In this document: in pieces, positions 29,064 through 39,235 of the stretch
Position numbering within the stretch: position 1 is the stretch's first letter
Layout: each line of letters begins with the position of its first letter
Made by a program: the position numbers and the translations under genes
Notes under the pieces: generated by a model
Told to the model about the DNA's origin: nothing
Databases searched by the model: none
Seen by the model: the letters and a program-made list of their open reading frames with translations, nothing else
Virus record (IMG/VR): IMGVR_UViG_3300044609_000988
Coordinates: 1 to 64,000 of that record
Length of the DNA stretch: 64,000 bases
Strand: one strand, 5' to 3'
Source: a virus

Positions 29064-30893
29064 ATGGCTGCTATTATTTCAGATAAATTCAGGATTTTTA
29101 ATGCTGGACAATTTCTAGAATCTCTTTCGGAAGGTTCTACCGATACTGGCGTAGAGCGCACCAGAATGTACTTTTTTGTTGGTCGTTCTCAGAGATGGGA
29201 TTCGTACTTAGAAATTTACAGCAAAAATGCTACTGCATTTGTAGCGGGCCAAGAAGTTTACGTTGGCTCTTCTTATGCAAGTGCTACATTTAAAGCAAAA
29301 ATCCGTGTAGTAAATGCGGATAGCTTACTTCTTTATGATGTTCTTCCTAGCTCAACAGCTTCACCAAACGTTGGTTCAACTCTAAAAGGCTGGAACGGAA
29401 CTTCAGATACTGGTGCTCAGGCATTAACAGGTGTATATCGTTACGCTACCGAAGATGTTCCACCTGTTCCCCTAGATAACCAAGCAGAAAAATATGATAT
29501 CTATGATGATATTATTGCTGCTAAGAGAGTAACTTCAACATATGCAAGAACAGTAATCAGAAGATACAATTGGGATCTGGTTGCTAACCCTAAATTTGAC
29601 ATGTGGAAGCCTGATTACTCGGCTACCCCTGGCGGTGGTGGTCAAATCGGCAAATCTGGTGCAACTGGAGCATCGTCAATTTCTGATGCTAAGTTCTATG
29701 TTGTAAACTCAAATTATGAAGTATTCAAGTGTCTTTATAATGGCCAGTCTCCTGCAAACCCAACAGGAACAAATGCTACATATGAGCCAAAAACAACTCC
29801 AGCTGCTGGACAAGGAACCTATGCAAGTGGCATTTATTCAGAACCTTCTGGCACATATATCTGGAAATATTTGTTCACCATCCCAACCGATGATGTATTA
29901 AGATTCCTATCAACTGACTTTATGCCAATTGTTGATAGCACAAATGCTACTCGTGTCGCAACTGAAGCTGCTGCTGTAGATGGCGAAGTACGTGTAGTTT
30001 TAGTTGAGGCTGCTGGAGCAAACTTACCTAATGGCACTCACTATGCCCCTATTACTGGTGATGGTACTGGTGGTAAAGTACAAATTGTTGTTTCTGGTGG
30101 TGCAATTACTTCAGTTTCTGTAACTGCTGCTGGTAGTGGTTACACTTATGCAACTGTTGCTTTAGCAACTGGCACAGGTTCTGGAGCTACTGCATATGGT
30201 TTATTCAGTGACAGTGCATTAACTGCTGCTGTAACTGTTGCTTCAAACGCAACTGGAGCATTAGAGCCAATCATTTCTCCTCAAGGTGGTCATGGTGCTA
30301 ACCTAGAAGAAGAGCTAAATGGTAAGCGAGTAATGCTTAACATCCGTTTAACTTATGCTGAAGGTTCTGGCGACTTCCCAGTTGATAACGATTTCCGCAG
30401 AATTGGTATTTTAAGAAACCCACTTCTAAATGGAACTACTGATTATGCAACAGTAGATACACTTAATGGTTTATATTCCGTAAAAATCACTGGTGCTACT
30501 GCTGGTTTTGTTCCTGACGAAACTATTACTCAAACTGTAACTGGCGGAACTGCTCTAGGAACCGTTGTTTCATGGACTTTAGATTCTGGCAGCACAACTG
30601 CTGGCGTATTGAAGTATATCCAATCACCACAACTTCACAAGAATAATGGTGTTGTTCGTGCATTTGAATCAAATGCTTCTAATGCAATTACTGGCGGCAT
30701 TTCACTAGCTTCTGGTGCAGTTGACACCACTTTTGCTGATGGCACGGTTCTTCTTGGTTCTACTTTCACTGATGGCTTAGCTCTTCCAGAAATCAAAAAT
30801 AACTCTGGAGAAGTAATATACATAGAGAATAGAAGACTAATCACCAGAGCCCCTGACCAAATCGAAGATATCAAACTGGTTATTGAGTTCTGA
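29064..30893 (+). CDS. gp8: Baseplate wedge protein gp8
   Basis: A 609-residue protein. Alignable T4 gp8 landmarks: ISDKFRIF near the start, YFFVGRSQRWDS at about 34-45, YARTVIRRYNWDLV, GTYIWKYLFTIPTDDVLRF, DFRRIGILRNPLLNG, and the C-terminal SGEVIYIENRRLITRAPDQIE in pieces. T4 gp8 is 334 residues, so this version is nearly doubled, chiefly by insertion of G-x-G-Y repeat material around 330-400 and a domain near 470-560. gp8 sits in the wedge with gp10, gp7 and gp6. Confidence 0.92.
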   Translation: MAAIISDKFRIFNAGQFLESLSEGSTDTGVERTRMYFFVGRSQRWDSYLEIYSKNATAFVAGQEVYVGSSYASATFKAKIRVVNADSLLLYDVLPSSTASPNVGSTLKGWNGTSDTGAQALTGVYRYATEDVPPVPLDNQAEKYDIYDDIIAAKRVTSTYARTVIRRYNWDLVANPKFDMWKPDYSATPGGGGQIGKSGATGASSISDAKFYVVNSNYEVFKCLYNGQSPANPTGTNATYEPKTTPAAGQGTYASGIYSEPSGTYIWKYLFTIPTDDVLRFLSTDFMPIVDSTNATRVATEAAAVDGEVRVVLVEAAGANLPNGTHYAPITGDGTGGKVQIVVSGGAITSVSVTAAGSGYTYATVALATGTGSGATAYGLFSDSALTAAVTVASNATGALEPIISPQGGHGANLEEELNGKRVMLNIRLTYAEGSGDFPVDNDFRRIGILRNPLLNGTTDYATVDTLNGLYSVKITGATAGFVPDETITQTVTGGTALGTVVSWTLDSGSTTAGVLKYIQSPQLHKNNGVVRAFESNASNAITGGISLASGAVDTTFADGTVLLGSTFTDGLALPEIKNNSGEVIYIENRRLITRAPDQIEDIKLVIEF

Positions 30894-30932
30894 TCATTAG
30901 ATTAGTAAGAAATTCTCTAGAACTTATTTACA

Positions 30933-33900
30933 ATGCCACAGAAGACAAATCTTAATGTATCCCCATACTATGATGATTTTGACGCTAAAAAGAATTTCTA
31001 CAAAGTTCTTTTTAGACCAGGATATTCAATTCAGACGAGGGAGTTAACCTCCCTCCAGTCTATTCTCCAAAATCAAATTGAAAGCTACGGTAAATTTCAA
31101 TTTAAACAAGGAGATTTAGTAGTACCTGGAGAAGTCGGGTTAAATACTCGATTGGATTACGTTAAGCTGTCTTCTGTTTCAGAAGTAGCAGTGAATGTAG
31201 ATGGAAATATTGTTTTCCAAAAATATGATATTAAGAAGCTAATAGGTCAACAAGTTCAGGGAATTACATCTGGTGTTGTTGCTAATGTCTTAGCTGCAGA
31301 ATATAGCTCATCAACAGAATCCGATACACTATTTGTTAAATATACAACTAGTGGCAATTCTGGGGATGAGCTAACTTTTCGTCAAGGCGAAACTTTAGAA
31401 ATTATTAATGGTGTTAATACACCCCTACTTGTTGTTGGTACTGATGGAAGCGCCTTACCAACAAGTATTAAAATTACTGATCCAGATACAAATCAATCAT
31501 CATTCAAAGAAAGCCCCGCAATGGGATTTGCTTCTGCTGTTAAAGTAGAAGAAGGAATTTATTTTATTAATGGATATTTTGTAAGAAATAACGAACAGTT
31601 ATTAGTAATCAATAAGTATTATAACGAACCATCATTGATTGTTGGTTTTGATATTGAAGAGAATATCATTGCTCCTGAGCAAGATGCATCTTTATATGAT
31701 AATTCAAAAGGATTTTCAAATTCAACTGCTCCAGGAGCCCACAGATTAACTATTAATCTGAAGTTGAAAACTTATGAATATGGAGCACAGACTGATAAAA
31801 ATTTCATTCAGCTGTTATCAATTAAATCTGGTGTAGTTCAAAAGCAGATTAAGCAAGCTGATTATACTCTTTTAGAAAGCACTTTAGCTCGCAGAACATA
31901 TGATGAATCTGGTGATTACGTTGTAGATAATTTTTCTTTAGAAGTTAGAGAATATTATCAAAAAAATAATAATTTTGGTATCTTTACCAAAGATTCAAAT
32001 AATTTAGTTAATGGTCTTTCTGAATCAGAAGCTTCTTCCAAACTTCTTGCTAGTGTAGGTCCAGGCAAAGCTTATGTAAGAGGCTACGAAATTGTTAATG
32101 GAGAAACCAAATATCTACCAATTAACAAATCCAGAGATACTATTACTCGTGATAACATTACTTTAAAGACTCAAGGATTAGCTGAATTTAAAGTTACTAA
32201 CGTATATGGAACTATACCATTAAATGATGAAGGTGCTGATGCAACTGCATACCCAACTGTATTTTTAAATTCAGTATTTAATGATGGCACTATTGGTCTA
32301 AATGATCTAGAGTCGGCATCCAATCAAAAGCAAACTATTAGCAGAAGAAGCGAAGGGTTTGAAATTGGTTATGGTATTAAAACTATCTATATCTCAGTAT
32401 CTAGTTTAACCAATCCAATCCAAACTATCAATGATAGCAACTTTGATTCTGTATTAAATGATCTTTGGTTTATTAAGACAAGAACTGGCACAACACCATC
32501 AACTATTGATAGTGTAAGACCAATTGCATATTCCAAAGTAAATCGCCCAGATCTTGCTGCAGATGTTGCTTTATTAGAGCTTACTATATACGGTAAAAAG
32601 GATTTACTATCATTATTCCTCAAGGAATATGATGAACAATCTGCATCTAAATTACGTGATGTATTTTTATCTCAAGCAGATGCTTTCGCAAACCAAAATA
32701 AATTTGGTTCTGTAGTAGATTATAGTGAAGTTATTACTCCTGTTATTGGTCTAGCTAAACCAAAGAATTTTAGCCTAGTAGAAAGAGGCAATGGTTTTAA
32801 TCAAGATACTGATATTGTTATTTCTCGTGGCAGATTGAATGATGGTACTGCATCATACAACAGTACTTTCAAATTTAATTATTTCAATCCAGTATTTTTC
32901 ACCAGACTATTATTGGATAGTACTGTTCCTGAAAGTAACATCAGTAGCCAACAATTCACCCCAGGCAAGTACATCAAGGGTCTCCAGAGCGGTGCCTACG
33001 GGGTCGTAGAAGGCTCCTTAACCGAGTTTTACTCATATGGTAACACCCTTTTCGTAAAGACGCTCTCAGGCACCTTCCAGCCTGGCGAGAGCATCACTGA
33101 CGAAAATGGAAACATTTTGCGTATTGCTAAAGAAAATACAATATCCCACTTTATTGTTGCCAAGCGTGGTGCTGGATTTGTTAATCCAACTGTAACCATT
33201 GATGGCGTTTCATATGACAACTCGAAAGTAAAAGTATTTACGGAAGGAAGTTCAGTTTACAGAATTGATGTTTTAGATAGAGATTCAGTATCAGCAGAAT
33301 ATTCCACTCCACCTATTGTTGTTGTAAATTCAGCCGAAGCAACAGTTTCTACTTGTATAGTGGAACCAGTTTTATATAGAGATACAGTATACACTTACTC
33401 ACCACAAAATGTAAAGTCATTCTTTGCTGAGTATGGTTCTGCAAAGAATAATAAATTTACTGCTGATATCGAAGTAAATAAGACAGCTTATACAGATACA
33501 ACTCCCATAACTGATTTCAGTTTTACTGGATTTGCTGGAGACAAGTATATTGAATGCAATGGTTTTGGTGGAGATCCAACTAAGCTATTGACGCAAGGTG
33601 ATTTAATTCTATTTGCTGATGATGAAGGAAGAACGAATAGAATGATCGTTCAATATACTACTAAGCCAGAAGGATCAAAGAAAGCACGTATTTACTTAGA
33701 TTATGCATTGCCAGCAAATGCAATTAATGTTTCTGTCGTTAGATTAAGACCACAAATTTCAAATTTCAATACAAGTCTAATCTTCCCAACAGGTAGTAGC
33801 CAAGTAAGTTCACTAATCAAGGATAGTGCAGATAGTAAGTTCAAATATTATGTAAGAAGAGATTTTATCACTACAGGTTCTTCAAGTGGTGGTAGTGTTA

Positions 33901-36900
33901 CATTTGCTGCTCAACTACCATTTGGCACACAAAGATTTACTTCTTACTCAGAACAAAACTTCCTAATTACAGTTATTGATAGAGGAAGTTCAACTCTAGT
34001 TTCTAATGGAGATATTCTTTATATTGATCCAAGCTATGTTAATGTCGAAACTTCATCAGATACTACAAGTGGCTTGACTGCTGGTAGTGTTATAATTACA
34101 TTACCAAATAATTTCTTTGGCAATTTAACTTCAAACTTCCCTAAGTTAAAACTGTCGGCAACTATTGAAGTTACCAAAGCCAAGCCAAGATTAAAGACAG
34201 CAATCAAAAATAAGAGAATTGTAGTTACATCTAGTGGCGATAGAGTTATTCCTCTGCGTGGTCAGGATTATGATACAGAAGAAGTAGAAATTTTCTCTTA
34301 TTCTGATGCATATAAGCTAAAATATGTTTATGAAGGATCTTCAACAAATCCACCAAAAGTAGATACAAATGGCAATTTGATCTCTGGAACAGATGTAACA
34401 AATAGATTTACATTCGATGATGGTCAACGTGACACTCATTATGATGTATCCAGAATAATTTTAAAGCCTGGATTTGAAGCTCCAGTAGGTCAACTAGTTA
34501 TTGGTTTTGACTATTTTGAGCATTCCCAAGGTGATTTCTGCACAGTAGATTCTTATCTACACGAAGCTGGTGTTGGTTCGGAAGAAATTCCATCATTCAA
34601 TTCTTCTGTGTATGGAATTACTTCTCTAAAAGATGTAATTGATTTTAGACCAAAAGCTGATAACGATACTATTATTTCTGGATTCCAAGATAAGACTTTA
34701 CTTTCGCAACAAGATTATATTAAATTCTCTGGTCCTGGTGGCATTATAGCAGGATCTCCTGCATCAGATTTTAACTTAGAATACACATTCTCTTTCAGTG
34801 AAACACAATATCTCGATAGAATTGACGGAGTATTTTTAGATAAGAAAGGACAATTTATTATCAAAGAAGGTAATTCTTCATTAAATCCATCTAAGCCAGA
34901 AATTATTGATGACGCTATTGCTTTATACTATCTCTATATTCCTGCATATACAGACAGCAATAAAGATGTGAGAATTATTCCTGTCGATAACAAGCGTTAC
35001 ACTATGCGTGATATCGGCAAATTAGAAAAGCGTATTGAAAGATTAGAATATTATACTCTTCTCAGCGTATTGGAGCAACAAGCTTTAAATATGCAAATTA
35101 AGGATGAAATTGGTCTTGATAGATTTAAGAGCGGTTTTGTTGTAGATAATTTCGAAACTCATCGCATTGGTAATCTTCAATCTATTGATTATAAGTGCTC
35201 TATTGATACACAACAATCAGTACTAAGACCACAGGTAAAAGAAGACAACTTTACTCTCAAGGAAGTTTATACCAGAGTAGATGAAAGACAAAATGCTGGT
35301 TATCAAAAAACTGGCGATGTTGTCACACTACCATACACTAATGTAAGATTGCTGGGCAATAATTTTGCAACCAAGACTGTTAGCCCAAATCCATTTGTTG
35401 TTCTACAATATGTTGGTGATGCTAATATTAGCCCATCAGTAGATCAATGGTACAACACTGATGTAGTTCCTTTAATTACTGACACAAATACAAATTTATT
35501 CACTATTTTCCTGGCTAAAGCAGATTCCAGAGATTCATTTGCTAGTTTCTACAATTCATTTGTAGTTAACTGGGTAGGTTATAATAGAAATTTCTACAAT
35601 ATTGCTTCTCTATCAAATATTAATTCACAACAAGCATCTTCTAATGTAGAAATTGCTTCTGTTGCTAGTACTTCTAACATCAGCCCTTTCAATAACGAAA
35701 CTGCTAAAGGAGTAACAACAAAAACTACGAATGATAACTCAGTCATTTCTTCTATTCAATTCTTTGCTAGAAGTATTCCCGTTAAATTTAATCTAACCAG
35801 ATTAAAGCCACAGACACAAATTTATGTGTTTATGGAAGGAATTGATATTAACCGTTGGGCGATTCCTGATATTAGATATACTGGTATTGCTGGTAATTCA
35901 CCATCATCTTTCAATGCTCCAATTGTTACAGATGAAAATGGTAACGCAAGTGGCATTATTCTAATTCCTGCTGGCAAGCCACCAAGAGAAAATACTTCTT
36001 GGACAGGTAATGTTCAGACAGTAATTTATGATGATACTGCTTCTGATGTTTATATCACTTCAGGTATAAAAACTATTAGATTTACTTCCAGTTCAACCAA
36101 TGAAGTAAAAGATAAGGTAGATACTTACACAGAAACTAAATTCTATTCTTCTGGAACACTACCCGAAAATCCAGCTAGTATCATTTCAACTCTACCAGCA
36201 TACTTTAAAGCTAATGAAGGTGTTCAATTAGTAGATCAATCAACTAGCAATAAAGAAAAACCAAATCCATTAACACAAACATTTACTGTAGAAAATTTCG
36301 ATGGTGGTGTTTTTGTAACTGGTCTTGATTTGTACTTCAATAAAAAGAGTGACAATATCCCAGTTAGAGTTTACTTGACTAATGTTGATGTTGGAAAGCC
36401 TGGCAAATATATTATTCCAGGAACAGAATCAGCACTATTACCAAATACATACTTAAAAGTTTTTGCTAGTGGTAATTTGACTATCACTGTTGGCGAAAAA
36501 GTAAAAGGCAAGAGTTCTGGTGCCGAAGGTCCAATTTTAAAGGTATACGATAAAAATAATATTGAAGTTCTAGCTTCAACGATTGGAGAAATTTCTCTCA
36601 GCAATGAACAAGTATATACTCTTGTTTTAAGTAATCACAATGGCATTTCTTTCCAACAAAATGAAGCATTAGAAGTTCCTTCGGTTATTTTATACAATAA
36701 TAAAACTGCTCAAAATCTAGGACTAACAATTGCCAAAGATTCTGGAAAGGTCGTAGATCTTAAAATTAAGAACGTTGGTATCAATTATCAAAGTGCTATT
36801 CTCACGATTGAAAGTCCTCAACTACCTGGCGGCAGTACTGCTACAGGAACAGTTGATGTATCAAACGGCAAGATTTACAACACCGAAATTTCTATTGGTG

Positions 36901-39029
36901 GAAATGGATATACAGAACCACCTTCAGTAGTTATTCGTGGAACAGGAACTGGTGCAAGTGGAGCAGTAATTGAGTCTGTTATAGAAATTGATACCCCAGC
37001 AGTTCGCATGGGTATTGCAATCGATACTGCTGGAACTACGGCATCAACAATCCCAACTAGATTTAATTTTGAACATCCTGTATATTTACAGAATGATACT
37101 GAATATGCTTTAGCTATCGAAACAGATTCAACTGATTATAAGTTATGGGCATCTAGATTAACTGAAACTGAAGTAGCTACAGGAGCTGCAGTTACTGCAC
37201 AACCTTTACTCGGTTCCGTTTACAAATCACAGAATACTGATAACTGGACACAAGATTTATTTGAAGATATTAAATTTACTTTATATCGTGCTGAGTTTGA
37301 TATTAGCAGAAGTGCAGAACTTTTACTCACCAACGAAAATCCTGGTTATGAAAAATTAGAATTGGATCCGATTGAAACGTATGCTTTAGCCAATACTAAT
37401 GCAACTTCCCCATTATTCAAGAATAATAATTCCATCGTCAAAGTAAGACATAGAGATAATGGTTTTGAAACTTCGGGCAAATCATATGTATTCTTCAAAT
37501 CACTGAAGAATGTTGGTGGATTTAATGGTAGTGTTTTAAATTCTACTTTATTCAAAGTTTCTAACACAGGTCTAGACTATTACAATATTGTTGGTCCTAC
37601 TAGAGCAAGTTCCAACTCTGTTGGTGGCGGAGAAGAAGGATTGGTTTCTTATAATAGAAAGTTTGAAAAATTATATGCTCATATCAATTATATCCAAGCA
37701 CCAAATACCAAGATTGATAGTTTTGTAAAAACAACTAATATCATCCCAATTGATTCAAATACCCTAAATTATACTTCTTATTCACAATCTAATTTTGAAA
37801 AGACATTTATTAACGAAGAGCAATTCTTCACAAATCAAAAAATAATTGCTTCCCGCATCAATGAAATTTTAAATTCTGTAGATAGATCACTAACATACAA
37901 GATGCAGTTATCATCAACTGTATCATATCTATCACCTGTAATTGATCTTCGTGTTGCCTCAGTCAAAACCTCAACAAATCGAGTAGAAAATGCTGCTGGC
38001 AAAGAGCCTAGATTTGGCAAGAGATATCAAATTTTATCTTTCTTACCAATCTATCGTTTTACAATTAATGGAACTAGCCAGAATATTGAAATAAATCAAA
38101 CTATTGAAGGACTAACATCTGGTGCTAAAGGTAAAATAGTTAGAACTGAAGGTCAATCTGTTTGGGTAAAAGTTACTTCGCCATCAACCTTTACACAGCA
38201 AGAGTATGTATTCCTTTCTACTCAGTCGCAAGAAGGTGGTATTCTAGAAGGAATTGATATTTCAATTGCTAACAATAGCATTGTTCAGCAATCATTTAGT
38301 TTTGATATTGGTTCTACCGTTGTTGCATTTAATCCAAGTGCTACAAACGAAAAATATGACAACAAAATTAGTGGCAAAGTTGTTAATTGGGATTCTGCTT
38401 CCAGACAGTTAATTATAGAAAATGACAAAGCTCCAATCAATGCTGATTATGTAAGCAAGATTACTTTGGGTAGTGACTTCTCAAGAGAGCCTGATTCTGA
38501 TAATCAATCCCCAGATATTTTCCGTATTGGTGATATTCTTTATTATGATGGAATTGCTTTCGGAACAGAAGAATTTGTTGAGGTAGGTTCTATGGAATTT
38601 ACTAATGGCATTGATTTTGTTTCTGAAAGGGCATCAAACAATAGTTCTTCAGTTGCAAAATATGTAACTAAAGAAATCGCAATTAATCAACCAGGAACAT
38701 CTGTTGATGTGAGATTAACTTTAAATATCAAAGATATAGAAAATATTAAAGTTCTATACAAGATAAAGGAATCTTCCAGTCAAGTTAATTTCACTGATAT
38801 TGAATGGAATTACTTTAATATTGATGGCAATCCAGATAATAATGATTTGGCAACTTATTCAAACTCTATATCAGGTCAAATTGAAAATCAATCTGCATAT
38901 CAAGAATTGAAATATAGTGCCGCCAATTTATCTGAATTTAATTCATTTGCAATTAAAATTGTTATGAAGACAGATGATCCAGCTTATGTTCCGAAGATTC
39001 AAGATGTTCGTGCAGTTGCTTCTTATTGA
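30933..39029 (+). CDS. Giant DUF4815-type virion structural protein
   Basis: A 2698-residue protein. The N-terminus (SPYYDDFDAKKNFYKVLFRP, then RELTSLQSILQNQIESYGKF) is the DUF4815 signature found in cyanophage tail proteins. A second conserved part at about 1355-1440 has ERLEYYTLLSVLEQQAL. Later parts include a sugar-binding-like beta region (about 1780-2080, GVFVTGLDLYFNKKSDNIPV) and G-x-x-Y-x-x-P-P repeats. It lies where T4 has gp9/gp10, so a role at the baseplate periphery or fibre attachment is inferred. Residues about 675-726 are encoded by a GC-rich patch. Confidence 0.8.
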   Translation: MPQKTNLNVSPYYDDFDAKKNFYKVLFRPGYSIQTRELTSLQSILQNQIESYGKFQFKQGDLVVPGEVGLNTRLDYVKLSSVSEVAVNVDGNIVFQKYDIKKLIGQQVQGITSGVVANVLAAEYSSSTESDTLFVKYTTSGNSGDELTFRQGETLEIINGVNTPLLVVGTDGSALPTSIKITDPDTNQSSFKESPAMGFASAVKVEEGIYFINGYFVRNNEQLLVINKYYNEPSLIVGFDIEENIIAPEQDASLYDNSKGFSNSTAPGAHRLTINLKLKTYEYGAQTDKNFIQLLSIKSGVVQKQIKQADYTLLESTLARRTYDESGDYVVDNFSLEVREYYQKNNNFGIFTKDSNNLVNGLSESEASSKLLASVGPGKAYVRGYEIVNGETKYLPINKSRDTITRDNITLKTQGLAEFKVTNVYGTIPLNDEGADATAYPTVFLNSVFNDGTIGLNDLESASNQKQTISRRSEGFEIGYGIKTIYISVSSLTNPIQTINDSNFDSVLNDLWFIKTRTGTTPSTIDSVRPIAYSKVNRPDLAADVALLELTIYGKKDLLSLFLKEYDEQSASKLRDVFLSQADAFANQNKFGSVVDYSEVITPVIGLAKPKNFSLVERGNGFNQDTDIVISRGRLNDGTASYNSTFKFNYFNPVFFTRLLLDSTVPESNISSQQFTPGKYIKGLQSGAYGVVEGSLTEFYSYGNTLFVKTLSGTFQPGESITDENGNILRIAKENTISHFIVAKRGAGFVNPTVTIDGVSYDNSKVKVFTEGSSVYRIDVLDRDSVSAEYSTPPIVVVNSAEATVSTCIVEPVLYRDTVYTYSPQNVKSFFAEYGSAKNNKFTADIEVNKTAYTDTTPITDFSFTGFAGDKYIECNGFGGDPTKLLTQGDLILFADDEGRTNRMIVQYTTKPEGSKKARIYLDYALPANAINVSVVRLRPQISNFNTSLIFPTGSSQVSSLIKDSADSKFKYYVRRDFITTGSSSGGSVTFAAQLPFGTQRFTSYSEQNFLITVIDRGSSTLVSNGDILYIDPSYVNVETSSDTTSGLTAGSVIITLPNNFFGNLTSNFPKLKLSATIEVTKAKPRLKTAIKNKRIVVTSSGDRVIPLRGQDYDTEEVEIFSYSDAYKLKYVYEGSSTNPPKVDTNGNLISGTDVTNRFTFDDGQRDTHYDVSRIILKPGFEAPVGQLVIGFDYFEHSQGDFCTVDSYLHEAGVGSEEIPSFNSSVYGITSLKDVIDFRPKADNDTIISGFQDKTLLSQQDYIKFSGPGGIIAGSPASDFNLEYTFSFSETQYLDRIDGVFLDKKGQFIIKEGNSSLNPSKPEIIDDAIALYYLYIPAYTDSNKDVRIIPVDNKRYTMRDIGKLEKRIERLEYYTLLSVLEQQALNMQIKDEIGLDRFKSGFVVDNFETHRIGNLQSIDYKCSIDTQQSVLRPQVKEDNFTLKEVYTRVDERQNAGYQKTGDVVTLPYTNVRLLGNNFATKTVSPNPFVVLQYVGDANISPSVDQWYNTDVVPLITDTNTNLFTIFLAKADSRDSFASFYNSFVVNWVGYNRNFYNIASLSNINSQQASSNVEIASVASTSNISPFNNETAKGVTTKTTNDNSVISSIQFFARSIPVKFNLTRLKPQTQIYVFMEGIDINRWAIPDIRYTGIAGNSPSSFNAPIVTDENGNASGIILIPAGKPPRENTSWTGNVQTVIYDDTASDVYITSGIKTIRFTSSSTNEVKDKVDTYTETKFYSSGTLPENPASIISTLPAYFKANEGVQLVDQSTSNKEKPNPLTQTFTVENFDGGVFVTGLDLYFNKKSDNIPVRVYLTNVDVGKPGKYIIPGTESALLPNTYLKVFASGNLTITVGEKVKGKSSGAEGPILKVYDKNNIEVLASTIGEISLSNEQVYTLVLSNHNGISFQQNEALEVPSVILYNNKTAQNLGLTIAKDSGKVVDLKIKNVGINYQSAILTIESPQLPGGSTATGTVDVSNGKIYNTEISIGGNGYTEPPSVVIRGTGTGASGAVIESVIEIDTPAVRMGIAIDTAGTTASTIPTRFNFEHPVYLQNDTEYALAIETDSTDYKLWASRLTETEVATGAAVTAQPLLGSVYKSQNTDNWTQDLFEDIKFTLYRAEFDISRSAELLLTNENPGYEKLELDPIETYALANTNATSPLFKNNNSIVKVRHRDNGFETSGKSYVFFKSLKNVGGFNGSVLNSTLFKVSNTGLDYYNIVGPTRASSNSVGGGEEGLVSYNRKFEKLYAHINYIQAPNTKIDSFVKTTNIIPIDSNTLNYTSYSQSNFEKTFINEEQFFTNQKIIASRINEILNSVDRSLTYKMQLSSTVSYLSPVIDLRVASVKTSTNRVENAAGKEPRFGKRYQILSFLPIYRFTINGTSQNIEINQTIEGLTSGAKGKIVRTEGQSVWVKVTSPSTFTQQEYVFLSTQSQEGGILEGIDISIANNSIVQQSFSFDIGSTVVAFNPSATNEKYDNKISGKVVNWDSASRQLIIENDKAPINADYVSKITLGSDFSREPDSDNQSPDIFRIGDILYYDGIAFGTEEFVEVGSMEFTNGIDFVSERASNNSSSVAKYVTKEIAINQPGTSVDVRLTLNIKDIENIKVLYKIKESSSQVNFTDIEWNYFNIDGNPDNNDLATYSNSISGQIENQSAYQELKYSAANLSEFNSFAIKIVMKTDDPAYVPKIQDVRAVASY

Positions 39030-39235
39030 TGGACAATCGTTATTTAAAAGTTGAAGGCCACGAAAATTTGTATAGAGATTCATCAACGGGGGCTATTGTC
39101 AATACAGACAAACCAGCTCCCAAAAATTTTTCTAAACAATTTACAAATGCTATTGATGACATAAATAGTTTGAAGGAAGAAATATCTGAAATCAAAAGAC
39201 TTCTTAGAGAGATAGTAAGAAATGGCAGTTCTTAG
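39029..39235 (+). CDS. Small coiled-coil protein between giant structural genes
   Basis: A 68-residue protein from ATG 39029, overlapping the previous stop as TGATG. The N-terminal part (LYRDSSTGAIVNTD) is followed by a C-terminal coiled coil (INSLKEEISEIKRLLREIV). Overlap with the next giant gene by 14 bases implies tight coupling. Small proteins of this layout beside DUF4815 genes are common in cyanophages; an assembly or tip role is inference. Confidence 0.6.
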   Translation: MDNRYLKVEGHENLYRDSSTGAIVNTDKPAPKNFSKQFTNAIDDINSLKEEISEIKRLLREIVRNGSS